Positions 33,128 through 47,320 of a stretch of DNA of 64,000 nucleotides are shown here, in pieces. The stretch covers positions 1,736,001 through 1,800,000 of the forward strand of contig JBCAQO010000005.1 of NCBI GenBank assembly GCA_039111635.1, given 5' to 3'. Each line of letters starts with the position of its first letter. Positions within the stretch are counted from its first letter, which is position 1. Under the pieces are notes generated by a model. The model searched no databases. It saw only the letters and a program-made list of their open reading frames with translations, and was not told where the DNA came from. This DNA comes from Heterobasidion occidentale. Lineage: Eukaryota; Basidiomycota; Agaricomycetes; Russulales; Bondarzewiaceae. The position numbers were made by a program, and so were the translations under genes.

Positions 33128-35206
33128 ATGCCTGGCGTGCGCATCAACGCAAACGCTCCACCCAGCCTTGCGCGAGCATCGTTGGATTCGCTTCAGCGTT
33201 CAGCTGAATCTATCCAGCTCGCCCCAATTCCCCGATCCCCTTTGACCTCGCTCCCTGTGCCCACCTCTGGCTCTTCCAGCCAGCAGCATGATGACGGCGT
33301 TCATGCGGGAATCGAGGCATCGTCCTCATCCGCGAGTGTGAGGAACGAAATGTCACTCACGCCCGTCGACGGCGGATTCGGTGCCTGGTCTTTCGTACGT
33401 CGATGCTCGGTGTGATCTCTCCCGGATGCAGATCTTCATTGGGATTTCTGCGGCCCTCCCACCCATCACTCCATTGTTTCGGGCCCTGTCCTGTCTATGC
33501 GTGCGCAGCTCGCGGGCGCGTTCCTCGTCGAGGCCGTCGTGTGGGGGTTCCCGAACGCGTTTGGCCTCTTCTTGGAAGCCTACCTGGGCGACCCCAAATT
33601 CGCGTCCCAGCCTCATGCGGCTTCGTTGTTGCCTCTCATTGGCCCCCTCTCTTCTGGCATCATCTATTGCTCAGGCGCGTATCCCCGATCCTGCCCGTGA
33701 TGCATGATGGACGGCGAGTTCTTACTTGCGCGTGCAGGGCCCGTGATATACCCGTTCGCCTCCCGGTACCCACATCACCGCCGCACGTCGATGTGGGTGG
33801 GCACGCTGTTCTGTTGGACAAGCTTGTTCGGCGCGAGCTACGCGACCAAGGTACGTACGTGAAACCTAGCGCGTCGTTTGTGTATCGTCTCTCATATGAA
33901 AGAAACGAACAGGTGGAGCAACTCATTGCGTTGCAAGGCGTATTGTACGCCATCGGCGGATGTATGTTCTGATTTGTAACTCTGGCTGTTCATCTCATCG
34001 TTGTTATGGCCCTGCTGTACGCGCCGTGCATATCCTACATGTCTGAATGGTTCGTCAAGCGTCGTGGGCTCGCAAATGGTGTCATCTTCGCCGGTTCGTC
34101 CTCCACCACTCCTCCACCTGTATTTTTGCACATGCGGCACGAGGATCATTTATCAGGCTTTTCACAGGAACCGCTACCGGGGGCCTCCTCCTCCCCCTGA
34201 TCCTCCATACTCTGTTCCGCCATTACGGGCTTGCGCACACCCTGCGATACCTGTCCATAGCCGTCCTTGCGAGCATTCTGTCGGTGCTTCCGTTCATCAA
34301 GCCCCGGCTGCCAGAAAGACGCGTGCATGGCCCGGCGAGGAGAAACGCGGAGGGCAGGGAGTGGGTAAGGAGCTGGACCTGGTGGACTCTCGTCGTCGCG
34401 AACACAGTCCAGGGCTTTGCATATTTCGTGCCTATCGTTTGGCTGCCGAGTACGTTCGCGTTTCGTATGCAAACTATCATCATGAAGGGACTCTAAAATT
34501 ATGTCGCAGCGTACGCATCGGCGCTCAACACGTCCTCTTCGAGCTCTTCGCTCGCGCTCGCGCTCCTGAATGGTATGTGATTCCTTCCCTGTCTCCCAAT
34601 GGTGTATCTCACTGCTCCGTTCCCATTTGCTTTCAGGTGCATCTGTGGTCGGCCGACTCCTGATGGGCGCCCTCTCCGACCGCGTCTCGCCCTGGCGTCT
34701 CGGGCTGATGACCCTCGCAACAACATCTCTCTCAACTTTCATTCTCTGGGGAGTCGCCGGACACACCGTCGCCGGCGTGATGGCCTTCGGAGCCACATAT
34801 GGCATGCTGGCGAGCGGGTGGAGCAGCTTATGGACCGGCTTCGTGCGGCCGATCGCAAGTGAGTCTTTCACATACATGTGCGATGGGAGTCGAAGCCGAA
34901 GCCGATGTTGATGGCTTGCCCTCAGAGGACGACCCGACGCTGTCCACGAAGCTCTTCGGCTTCCTGATGCTCTCGCGCGGGATCGGCAACGTCCTCTCGA
35001 CCCCCATCTCGACCGCCCTATCTGCGGTCGTAGACGGCGCTGACGTCGGACATCTGCGCCTCAAGACAGGGTTCGAGGTCGCGGGCGGCCGGTTCGAGAA
35101 GGTGATCGTGTATGTCGGGACGTGTTTTGCGGGCGCGGCGGTTGTGGCGCTGGTAGGGATGGGAGCAGAGCGCGTGGGGGTTAAGAGGAGGGTGGGGCCG
35201 GCTTGA
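33128..35206 (+). CDS. MFS transporter, monocarboxylate (MCT) type
   Basis: The ATG at 33128 starts a Ser/Pro-rich cytosolic N-terminus (MPGVRINANAPP) up to TPVDGGFGAWSF, the usual lead-in of fungal MCT-like permeases. Next come AGAFLVEAVVWGFPNAFGL (TM1), LPLIGPLSSGIIYCSG, then SMWVGTLFCWTSLFGASYA, ALLYAPCISYMSEWF and RRGLANGVIFAGTATGGLL. A charged loop with PERRVHGPARR follows. The C-terminal half has SVVGRLLMGALSDRVSPWRL, WGVAGHTVAG, FGFLMLSRGIGNVLSTP and a last helix near VGTCFAGAAVVALVGM. About 12 TM segments are expected. One intron has a GC donor (33675). The intron starting at 33962 shows no AG acceptor before the GCC-CTG-CTG codons, so either the sequence is off or this copy is damaged. 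The substrate is unknown. Confidence 0.85.
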
Positions 35207-35589
35207 GGCTATCGAGGCATATAGTATATATGTGTTTGCGACTAGCTGCGAGATTAATATAGGTCTGTGACCATGGTGCATAGCATACGGTATCGGTGAT
35301 CAGCCAATATCATAATTCCGTGTAGAGGTACTCATGTCTAACTGGAGGCATAGATTGATCCTCTGAAGTGATCCTTCAATCGAAGGACTACAATCTTGTG
35401 CCGAACAAACCCAACGCGAGCCAACGCGCTCGCGCCCTAGTCATGTGACACAGCCTTTCAGTCACGTCGCGTCGCGCTCGACTCGTTCTCAGAGAGTTGC
35501 CCACCTTCATTACACGTTCTTCGATTTAGGGGGATCCCAACTTCCTCTAGAACTTCCAACGCTCAAATAATCTGTTTACACCTGTTTCG
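35207..35589. promoter_or_regulatory. Promoter region of APC2
   Basis: About 380 bp. Two ACGCG cores at 35414 and 35424 resemble the MCB element used for cell-cycle-timed transcription in fungi. This is suggestive only, since the flanking bases do not give a full ACGCGT. Confidence 0.3.
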
Positions 35590-38500
35590 ATGGGCTCCGA
35601 GTCCGTGCGTGCTCAAGTGAGCGCCAAATGGCAAGATGCATTTGCCCGCCTGAATCGTGAAGCGCCTGGCATCGCAGGTCTGATGTCATTCAGTGAGGTA
35701 TGAGCAGCTTGTATCATACGGGACTTGTCGAAATAATATTCTGAGCTGTCTTCCAGGCGTGGAAGACTTCGACGGACTTCTTATACCCGAGGAAACTAGG
35801 TGATTCGCCCAAGGATTTCAGTAAGCATTTGAAGCACTTCTACGCCCACCTATAGGAACCAGAAACGAGCGCACACTCATAAACACTCCTCTTTCTCTGA
35901 TTATGCAGGCTCTCTGGAGGTCAGAAGTGCCTTCGATGTGTTGATGCAATGCCGCATGCTACCTGTGCTGCTCGAGAATTTCATTGGTATGCGCCCATCT
36001 GATCAGGTTCGGCCAGCGTGTTGAATTTCTTTGCAGAGGATGTCCGGAGGCGAAAGTATCTTATCACTGAAGATGTTGCGAAGTTCATGGAACAATATGA
36101 GGTATGAGCCACATACCCTTCATGCTCGACTTCAGTGTGTAAATGTTGAATGTGGGTCGTGGCAGACGACTAGGGATCCCAGGGTCATCGCCCAGCTTGT
36201 GTTTCGACTCGCAGAATGGCACAAGGCATGGGCGCCAGGTGGAGAGTGAGTGTACCTTCTCTCATTTGTGCCCCGTCCAGCCTCCTTAGTCCACCTAGAC
36301 TAGGTCACACCATCACTTCCACCTACGTCGTCCACTTCCAGACCCACGTCTTTTCCGCTTTGCCTCCAACCTTTGCTGGGGGGTTCAAGAAGCTCATAGC
36401 TGCCACTCTTGAAGCTACGACAGACCCTTCGTCGTCAATGGCGCTTTATTACCAGGATCCGAAGCTCTGGGCGGCGTTCGAGATGCTGGGGCTCGTCGAT
36501 CGCTACGAGTCCCTGATCGCCAGTGTTTGTTATGAACACATCGAGAATCATGTTCTGAGCACCTGCCAAGGTCGATGGGATGAGCCCATGTTGACCATTC
36601 TGAGAGATTGGATGGCAGACAAAGTTGTGCCTTGGATGCTACTGCCATACGCAAGAGGTGCTAGAAATGGTGCGGTTCTTGTTCTTTATTCTACCGACTA
36701 AGAGCTATTCTTTATGGACTTGTCTAGCGGAGGAAGCGCGAACAATGCTTCAAGGTGTTGGTTCTCGTTTCGATTTCCATGTTTGCAAGACCCTGTGCGA
36801 CCTTCGGTAAGTGAGTGGGTACAGAATGCAGTCTGCCGTCGACTCATGCGTTACTGACGATGAAGGACCAAGGAGATATTCGACATCATAATCGATTATC
36901 CAGAGTCGACGCCGGCCCTCCAAGATTTGAAGGTCTGCAATTCCTGAATATCTGTTTCCCCAACGCTGTCGATGCGATCATTTTGGGATTATAGGAATGC
37001 CTCGCGCGAGTCGACCAGCGAAACGAATTGGTCCAATCCCTTCGTAAGGCGTAAGTCATGAAAGGCATGTTGAATTTTCTGCTTCTTCTCACACATCTCC
37101 ATTCATCCTCAGAAACAAGAAGCGGCTTTTGCATCCAGGGGCGGATACAAAGGACATTCTCACACAATACGTCTCAATCATCCGATGTCTACGCATCGTC
37201 GACCCTCCAGGGGTCCTTCTCTTCAAGGTAGCTGATCCTATACGACGGTACCTGCGGTACGGAATTTTTGAATAAACCAGGCACTAAAACGCTGATGTTG
37301 ATCTCAGAGAGAAACCTGACACCATCCGATGTATTGTCGCAAGTCTTGTAGGCGATGGAGAAAGCGGCGATTCGTTGGTCGACGACAACGATCCGATTCA
37401 ACCATTGCAGGGCGTCCAGGTCGACGATTATCTAGATCCCAACTGGGAGCCTGAACCAATGGATGCGGGGCCTGGTGAGTGGACTACTGTATGTAATTAT
37501 GCTGTAGCTTTGCTCACTCACATCAACTCTCGCTTACACATAAGATTTCCGAACGAACAAACCGAGCGACGTGATCAGCACCCTTGTCAGTATTTATGAC
37601 TCCAAGGACCTCTTTGTGAAGGAGCTGCAGGTACTCCTCGCGCAGCGTCTGCTCGCTATCACAGATGGTAACTTTGAGAAAGAGGTGGCCAAAATTTCTT
37701 GAATTTTCCTTATAGTCGTTACATCTAACGCAATTGAAACGCCAGCGCCGGAACATCGAAATCCTGAAAATCCGCTTCGGAGAAGGTCCGCTGCAAGTAT
37801 GTGAGGTCATGTTGAAAGACATGACCGATTCGCGTCGAATAGACCAGCACGTCCAGTCTCAAAAGAGCGTATGTCAACCTTCATCTACGCCCTAGGGACA
37901 ATTCATTTACGGAATTGCTGAATTTTTTATGCCAGTCCATCATGCATCCAACCATCATATCCCGCCACTTCTGGCCACCACTACAGTCGAGCACGTTCGA
38001 CATGCCAGGGCAGTTCCAAGAGTAAGGCCCAAAAAAAACACTTATCCCTCCATGCTTCCTAATAAACAATATGCTGAATGCTGACCCTTTTTGCGCACCA
38101 AGGATTCAAAGATCATACGCAAGCGAGTACACAACATTCAAGCCGGACAAGAAGCTGCGCTGGCTCCCGCATCTCGGCTCGGTCCATCTGGATATCGAGT
38201 TGCAAGATAGAACCGTGACCGCGGACGTGCCGCCTCTGGAAGCGGCCTTCATTGAGATGTTCTCCGAAAAAGGTATGTTGACGGGAATTCGTGTGGAATG
38301 TACAACCTAGTCTATGCCAATCATGCTGTGCCACCTGCTTGGTTCTTTCCCTGTTACCTAGACCGGTCGCTCATGCGTTGCTCTACTCGCAGATATATGG
38401 GCGGTCGACGAATTGATCTTACGCGTTGGCTCTGTCGACCGGACGTCAGCGCTTAAGGCTCTCTTGGCGTGGGTGGACCGTGGCGTGCTGTAAGACAAGG

Positions 38501-38901
38501 ACGACACATTCAAGCTTTTGGAAGAGGTTGACGCATCGCAGCCGGAGCCTCATACACGACCATCTGGAACGCGGACACAGAACGAGGAGCTGCTGCCGGT
38601 GTTGTCGGTGCAGCAACAACAGGCAGAACAGATGAAAGTCTTTTGGAGGGTTCGTTTTCTCCTCTCTTCCACCTCTCGAGCTCATCGTTGAAAGCTGTGT
38701 TCTGACTTGGCTTTGTTTTAGTTCATCGAGGGTATGCTCACAAATCTGGGGTCTCTCCCACTCGACAGAATACAGAACATGCTCAAGTTCGCACCTGGTT
38801 ACGATCGGAGGATTGATCAGCTGGCTGCATTCATGGATGCGGCGCAGCGAGAGGGGCTCGTTGTCACTACGAAAGAAGGGCTTTGGAAGTTGAATCGCTA
38901 A
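35590..38901 (+). CDS. APC2: Anaphase-promoting complex subunit 2 (cullin-like), with an internal stop
   Basis: From the ATG at 35590 (MGSESVRAQVSAKW) many short introns join exons in frame through MSFSEAWKTSTDFLYPRKL, DVRRRKYLITEDVAKFMEQY and RRYLREKPDTIRCIVASLV. The cullin homology part contains SVIST-like DVISTLVSIYDSKDLFVKEL, LLAQRLLAI, ILKIRFGEGPLQVCEVML, and ISRHFWPPLQSSTF. It ends in the APC2-type winged helix WRFIEGMLTNLGSLPLDRI to EGLWKLNR at 38901. APC2 is the scaffold that holds Apc11 in the ubiquitin ligase that triggers anaphase. A TAA at 38491-38493 interrupts the otherwise continuous frame between WVDRGVL and DKDDTFKLLEE. It would remove about 130 residues, including the winged helix. 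Confidence 0.9.
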
Positions 38902-39029
38902 ATTTCAGCATATACAGATATCGGCATCGTCTCATTCTGATTTTTCACTATCCTGTATACCAACTCAATGTATTGTTGTAGCGTGTGGCCGTAGAAAGTC
39001 GTATGAGGCTCGATAAATCAAGAATGGCA

Positions 39030-40650
<1,621 letters not shown>

Positions 40651-41336
40651 TAATTCAAAAGCTTCGGATTTGTACAAGAGATTCAAGGCAGATCAGGCTT
40701 GAGAATTTGGTAGCCAGGCAAGGTGAATTGCCGCTCAGAGAGTCGTTATAGGGCAGTCATCGCAAACTTCCGAAGGTGAATGGGTTCCGCGTCCCGACAT
40801 GTCCCGGTGCCTTGGATGCCTAGAGTAATTTCACATCATTTTCCATCTTTGATTCTATACGGCGGTTACATATGACATCCGTCAATGGCTCCTGGCATCT
40901 CCTGGCATGCACTCGAACGCGAGATTGCAAAAGCGACGGTCAGAAGGATAACTACCGCACTGCGTGCCCAGAAGGTGAGCTTGAATAGCTTGTGCCCATA
41001 CCACATGAACTCCTCCGAGCCGTGTCTTAAGCTGTTTCAACTGGGTTCAAGACTTTTCGGAACCCAAGAGTACGTATCGAGAATACAACAATACCATCGC
41101 AGTTGCGCCGACAGTCGTTTACATGTAACGTGGCAACGACGGTGACTAGTCACTCGAAGTCACTCGTCGGTTGAATGTATGACCCCAACAACGATAAATG
41201 TGTTCTGATGCAACTATCTAGCATCCTACAGTATCTCTCAACATTCATAATAAATACCCGTTTGAGCAGCCTATGAACTCTTGATGTGGCTTTCATTCGT
41301 TCCCCGCTAACCCACCATCCTAATACCCTCACTGCA
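40651..41336. other. Divergent intergenic region
   Basis: About 690 bp between the sirtuin and lipase starts. The 86-codon plus-strand frame at 40885 has no recognisable feature. Confidence 0.45.
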
Positions 41337-42561
41337 ATGCATGTATCTGCCGTTCTTTTGTACTTTCTGCCCTGTTGATCAAGGCAGGAGTGTCTGCTCT
41401 CCCTACGCCTCGAAAATTTCGCACCCGAGCTTCCCCCACTGCATTATCTCCGACCCAACTTTCAAGTTTTGCTCCATTCACGCAATTTGCTAGGGCGGCG
41501 TATTGCGATCCTTCCAAGATCGAAGGATGGCAGTGCGGTGGTGAGAAGTATATTCCATGCTGCCTAGTATTGCTTTTTACCCAGTCAAATTGTCGATGCA
41601 GAGGCTTGCGATGCCTTACCAGGCTTCGTTCCAACCTTAACAGGCGGAGATGCTAATTCTATTCAGTTCTGTACGTGTAAAACAAGTGTAGCCCGGGTCT
41701 ATCTGATTGACTCTGCTTTTATTGTGCTCTAGTCTTCGTTGGATCTGGCCCGACCAGAACACGGTGGTGGTAGCCCATCAAGGGACTGACCCAACGAAAA
41801 TGTATGTTTGTCATCTGTTCTGTACTTTCTTGGCTACTCAGCAGTCTCCGGATTGTTCGCAGAAAGTCCGACTTGACAGATCTCAATATTGCTAAGCGTG
41901 CATTGGATCCGATACTGTTTCCAGGTGTTCCAGATGGTGTAGAAGTTCACTCGGGCTTTGCTGATGGGCAGGAGAAAACTGCTGGCCAGATTCTCACTGA
42001 AGTGAAGCGACTCATGGCAACGCATCGCACAACCAATGTGACACTCGTAAGCTTCGTCATTGATTGTTCAATCAGGCTATCTCTTTTTATGACAATGAAA
42101 CACAGATTGGGCACTCCTTGGGCGGCGCGCTGGCTGAGCTCGATTGCCTTTTCATGAAACTCAACCTTCCTATGGGAACAACGATCAAAGGCGTCACCTA
42201 CGGAACGCCTCGCGTTGGAAATTCGAAGTTTGCGACTTTCTTCGACCAGCAGGTATTCGACTTCACACGTGTAAATAACAAGAGCGACCTTGTCCCCATC
42301 ATCCCCGGTCGTTTCCTAGGATTTGCTCATCCGCATGGTGAAGTCCACATAGTGAAGGCTGGAAATGCCGTATCATGTCCAGGTATGCATTACTCCCGAC
42401 GATATTTGCATTTTTGGGTAACATTTTAAACTACAGGAGACGATGATGCGTCTGACAGCCAATGCCAAATCAAGACTGTACCAAACATATTCGAGGGTAA
42501 TATTCTTGACCATTTGGGGGCATACGAAGGAATATTTATTGGCACGCCATTCTGTATATGA
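41337..42561 (+). CDS. Secreted class-3 lipase with apparent frame breaks
   Basis: Fungal lipase class 3 (alpha/beta hydrolase) motifs are clear: FARAAYCDPSKIEGW, CDALPGFVPTLTGGDANSIQ, WPDQNTVVVAHQGTDPTK, SDLTDLNIAKRALDP and VEVHSGFADGQE. The nucleophile is in IGHSLGGALAELD, and YGTPRVGNSKFATFFDQ, NNKSDLVPIIPGRFLGF with HPHGEVHI (Asp and His of the triad), and a C-terminal GAYEGIFIGTPFCI end it at 42561. Such enzymes are secreted triacylglycerol or feruloyl-type esterases. Two frame problems exist. The signal peptide starting MHVSAVLLYFL at 41337 hits a TGA at 41376, while the following ALLIKAGVSALP is in another frame. A base also seems missing near 41745 between FVG and WPDQN. It is either a pseudogene or the sequence contains indels. 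Confidence 0.8.
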
Positions 42562-42927
42562 AGTTACACAGCATAAATTTCCTTGTCCTGACCCACTTCA
42601 CTTTTTAAGTGTTGGTACGCTTCTGCTGTATTCGTTTTCGAAAACCTTGGACACATTGAATTTCTCTTGTTCTTTCATCGCCGGTGAGCCTCGGTGAGCA
42701 CCTGAGTCAACGGTACGCTGTAGAATAGAGATTGTATAACTCACAACGATCAAATTAACGCGTCACCATTGGTGAAAGGAAGGCACGTGCAAAGTGACTT
42801 AAATGTTCTGTACTGGTCTGCCTTTTTCGGAAGATTGCTCTTCATCCTGCCAGATCCTACCGCCATCCTACATAGCTTGCACCATCATCTTCAGCTGCAT
42901 TTTAATAGACCAATCTATCGTGAAAGA

Positions 42928-45900
42928 ATGCCGTCTTCTGTTAGGTCAAGGTCCCCCTCAATAGAAGAACAGGAAAATCACGGGCCGAATGACTCGAGCC
43001 TTTCGCCGACGCCTTCCTTCTTAAACGATACGTCTGGCGTCCATTCCCCAGGCGTCCACATCCCAGAGTCGCGCGATGCGTTTTTTGGATATAGCGATGA
43101 AAAGACCCTGCGCCATGTACGTTTTTGCTCTTCAAAATTGATCAGATCCTGTTCTACGGACAGAAGGTGATTCCATCTCGTTCTCGTAGATCGAAGAAAA
43201 GGTTCTGGCCCACCGAAGGCCATCGCAGTCCCACAGTGAGGGGCGGCCCGTCAATCTCTATCCCAGCTCGCCGATTATTGGGCCCGATTCTCACTCAGAG
43301 GTCGCTTCCTCCGTCGCGAACAATCTCACGATGTCTCTGCTGCCTCCCACATTGGAAGCTGAACGCAATGTTGCACACCGTTCACCGTACCTCGAGGAAG
43401 AGGACTTTGAGGAAGAAATAGCCGAGGCTGTACCCGAACATTCTGCTGCCCGTACGTACCAGCTTTGCTAGAGCAGCCCGTCGCGCCACGTACGCTCACT
43501 CCCTTAAACTCCGCACACAGCGATAGCCATGCCGCCAGAGATGGGGTCTGAGTTTCAACATCTGTTTGAGCTGTTCCGTAAATGCCTTGAGCTGCGGACA
43601 AATACATGGCCATCTCGCTTCAGCGCCTTGGAGACAATCCCCGGGACTATGATGGTACTTTCACGGGCCTTGAGGATAGCATGGCGGATGTGTCGGGCAT
43701 TCGTCCCGATGCTGACCTTCTTCAATCTCATCAGGCGCCCGGAATTGAACAGCTCAAGCCTTGGCGTATCTATCCGAAGCCTCCGCCCCCTCATTGGCAC
43801 TGGACGGCTAAGCAGGAGGCCGTATCGAGCACCATAATCCCAAATGCGGATGATTCATAACGAGGAGTTCAATTACTGCTTGTGATATTCCGGGTCTCAT
43901 CAGTGGGACTTTGAGCTCGACAGTAAGGGTGTTTTTCAAGTATATCACAACATCGAAGGTAGGGTTCTTTTATGGAATGTCCATGAGTTGTGATTGATCA
44001 TACCTTTACAGTTGAGGACAAAAAACCCATTTTTAATATCCCTGGAATACGAGAGTATTTTGTAGATCTTGAATTTGTTCTGGGTGTAATCTCTGACGGA
44101 CCGGCAAAAAGCTTTGCTTTTCGTCGTCTCCAGTACCTGCTGGGAAAGTTTACTATGCATAGCTTGTTGAACGAATTCCATGAGTTGACGGAGATGAAGG
44201 TAAGCTTCTTTAGCTTCGGAGCCATATGGAAAATTTGACTTGATAAAATTTGCTCTAGCGAGTCCCTCATCGGTCAGTGACACGATGTGGTGGTGATTGT
44301 GTGGACTGATTTCGGTCTTTCAGCGACTTTTACAATGTTCGGAAGGTGGATACTCACGTGCACCACTCCAGCAGCATGAATCAAAAGCATCTACTTCGAT
44401 TCATCAAATCCAAAATGAAACGTAGTCCAGACGTGAGCTCAACCGACTTCGTCCATTCATCCCTCTGACAAAATGTTCTTTCCAGGACGTCGTCATTTTC
44501 CGTGACGGCGCGGAGCTCACTTTGGCCCAGGTGTTTGAATCGCTCAAGCTGACCGCGTACGACCTGTCAATAGACACCCTAGACATGCACGCGCACCAGG
44601 ATTCCTTCCATCGGTTTGACAAATTCAATCTCAAGTATAATCCTATTGGAGAGTCGCGTCTGAGAGAGATCTTCTTGAAGACTGATAACTATATCCAAGG
44701 CAGATATTTGGCTGAGTTGACCAAAGGTGTGAGCAATCCATTCTTGTAACAATCAATCCAAATTAAAACGTTGTCGCAGAGGTCATGACGGACCTTGAGC
44801 AAAGTAAATATCAGGTCAGCTCGCCAAATTCTGCTTTCATTCGTCTTTTTTTAATCATTTTGACAGAATTGCGAATGGCGCATCAGTATCTATGGCAGAA
44901 ATGAAGATGAATGGGATAAACTGGCCCGATGGATCGTCAATCATAAGCTTTACTCGCACAACGTTCGATGGCTTGTGCAGATACCTCGCCTCTATGACGT
45001 ATACAAGCACAACGGCTCCATCCAGACGTTTGAAGACATCGTCCGGAGTAAGATTTTTCAGTAGTCCGGCACCCTTTCAATACGACAATTAACAATATTC
45101 CCACATAGATGTCTTCAAGCCCCTTTTCGAGGTCACCAAAGATCCTTCAACGCATCCCGAGCTTCATGTACTCTTACAGCGAGTCATTGGATTCGACACT
45201 GTCGATGATGAATCGAAGACGGAGAGGCGTTATCACAAAAAGTTCCCATACCCAAAGCTGTGGAGTTTCGATCAGTCGCCACCATACTCTTATTGGTATG
45301 TCGAAAATCATACTGAGAGATCGTTTTTTTTCTTTGAAATAATTTCTGTTTTGCTAGGGTTTATTACATGTATGCCAATATGTCAAGTCTCAACCATTGG
45401 AGACGTGCTCGTGGTTTCAGTAAGAAATATTTTTGGTTGTTGCCATAAAGTGTTCTGATTCAATATACGTCTAGGCACATTCGTTTTCCGTCCACACTCC
45501 GGCGAGGCGGGCGATACCGACCACCTGACATCTGCATTCCTTACTTCGCACTCCATCTCCCACGGCATCTTGCTTCGTAAGGTCCCTGCTCTTCAGTACC
45601 TTTTTTATTTGAAGCAGATCGGCATCGCGATGAGTCCTCTGAGCAACAACGCGCTCTTCTTGACCTATGAGAGGAACCCATTGCCGGAGTTTTTCAAAAC
45701 TGGATTGAATGTCAGCTTGAGTACGGACGATCCGTTGCAGTTCCACTTCACAAAGGTATGCAAACTTCTGCAAAGGTTCGGCATTGCAAGTCTGATTTCA
45801 CGTATCGATAGGACCGCTCCTTGAAGAATACAGCGTGGCGGCTCATGTGAGTAATTCTTGAGGACTCTCTGGCGCTTTTTTCTTCATTGACATCGCTACA

Positions 45901-46193
45901 GATCCTTAAATTACCGCAGAGCTCACTCTGTGAGCTGGCACGCAACTCGGTCATTCAGAGTGGCTTCGAAATGGAAATGAAGCGTCACTGGCTCGGACAG
46001 AAATGGTACCTCCCGGGGCTGCAGGGAACGAAATAAACAAGGCACGTGATTTTTGCAAAAGAGCGTCTTTGGCATCTGAGTCTGACGCCCGCTTGATGGT
46101 CAGACTAATGTCCCGAACGGACGGCTGCATTTCAGACATGAGACCTTGATGGAAGAGCTTGCATTGATAGGTGCCTTGAAGGCAAAGAAGTAA
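42928..46193 (+). CDS. AMP deaminase, with several apparent frame breaks
   Basis: AMP to IMP conversion in purine nucleotide interconversion, cytosolic. The ATG at 42928 starts a Ser/Pro-rich N-terminus, then [53 protein letters not shown] and [35 protein letters not shown] contains the zinc-binding Hx[39 protein letters not shown] and [12 protein letters not shown] follow. [13 protein letters not shown] carries the catalytic/zinc Asp, and the end is [19 protein letters not shown] to GALKAKK at 46193. Frame changes are needed around 43840-43915, at 45813 (one base lost from GAG-CCG-CTC) and in the G run at 46015-46018. Without the last, the frame stops at 46034. The final intron (46042-46103) uses a GC donor. 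Confidence 0.88.
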
Positions 46194-47320
46194 AATTTAT
46201 CGACTTGATCTCGTGTCTTATATCTCAACAGCTGTATTCCCCATCGCTTATAACCACCATTTCTGTAGCCAAAATCAATGCCAAAAAATATGACGTACCC
46301 TGACGCACTGATTGGCTGGTTGCTCTAGGGTTTGCTTTAGCAGACTGGGCGCCGTTTTGTGAACCCGAACCGTGGTCTAGGAACTCATCGCATCTCGTCT
46401 GCAGGCCTAATAACCGTGCTGCGTTTTCCCATTACACGCTTGGCTCACTCTCACGCACAACGGGCCGGATATCTTCCGCGCATGGAAAAGGTTCCTTGCG
46501 TGGTAACAAAGCATAGCTCACTTGTACGTCGACAATCTGTGACCGCCACTCATATGGTAGCAGCTGAATACCAGTTTGATGTGAGTATTCTTAGTCCAAA
46601 TTTCACGCCTCTCTCCACTACTGCCTATGCAACCCCCAAGTCACAGCGTGTTAGAAGGCTAATAATGGCAGTACATGATCAACGTAAACCCGTCAGATAG
46701 CAACGTCGTTGAGTGACTTTCTTCCTCATCTCAGGAGAACGCCAAGACCGTTGTTCAGTTATTTCCCACACAAAGTTTCCCTTGCTGTGGGGCGTCCTCT
46801 TGGTCAGAAAGACGAAAAGCAAGGTGCGTGTATGCCTTTCTGGGATCCTTCGTACCATGAAAAGTGAATAGACTTTACCGGGCCCGCCAGTGACTCTCAC
46901 TCGTCCTCTCAATGCCGCAACCTCTCCCCTCCCCATTTATATACGCACGCTCTCATTACCTTACTTCTCTCCCTGATCGACTTGGTCACCAGATCCATGG
47001 TAATGGGAGCAAGCGGCTTGGAAGCCTGAAGCGCAAACTCGTCCGAAGCGTTCCCTCGCAATTTGACTCTCCAAGCATGACCGCTTCACACCCTCCTCTA
47101 CGGTTACCGCACCGGCACTGGAGGATTCTTACCACGCGTGCTTCCAACCATGCAGAGAGCTGCATCATCATTTTTGCGAAGCCCAGGCGTGGACAAAATA
47201 CCACTGCCTATCATTTCCAAGGTGTTTGAAGGGGCTATGAGAGAGCCATTTAAGCTCGGATTTTGGCCCTTGAAGGCGCCCTGACCCCCCTCAGTCGCCC
47301 CGTACGTGATATACAATACC
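46194..47320. other. Intergenic region
   Basis: About 1.1 kb with only unsupported short frames. It should include the promoter of the secreted-protein gene at 47321. Confidence 0.5.
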
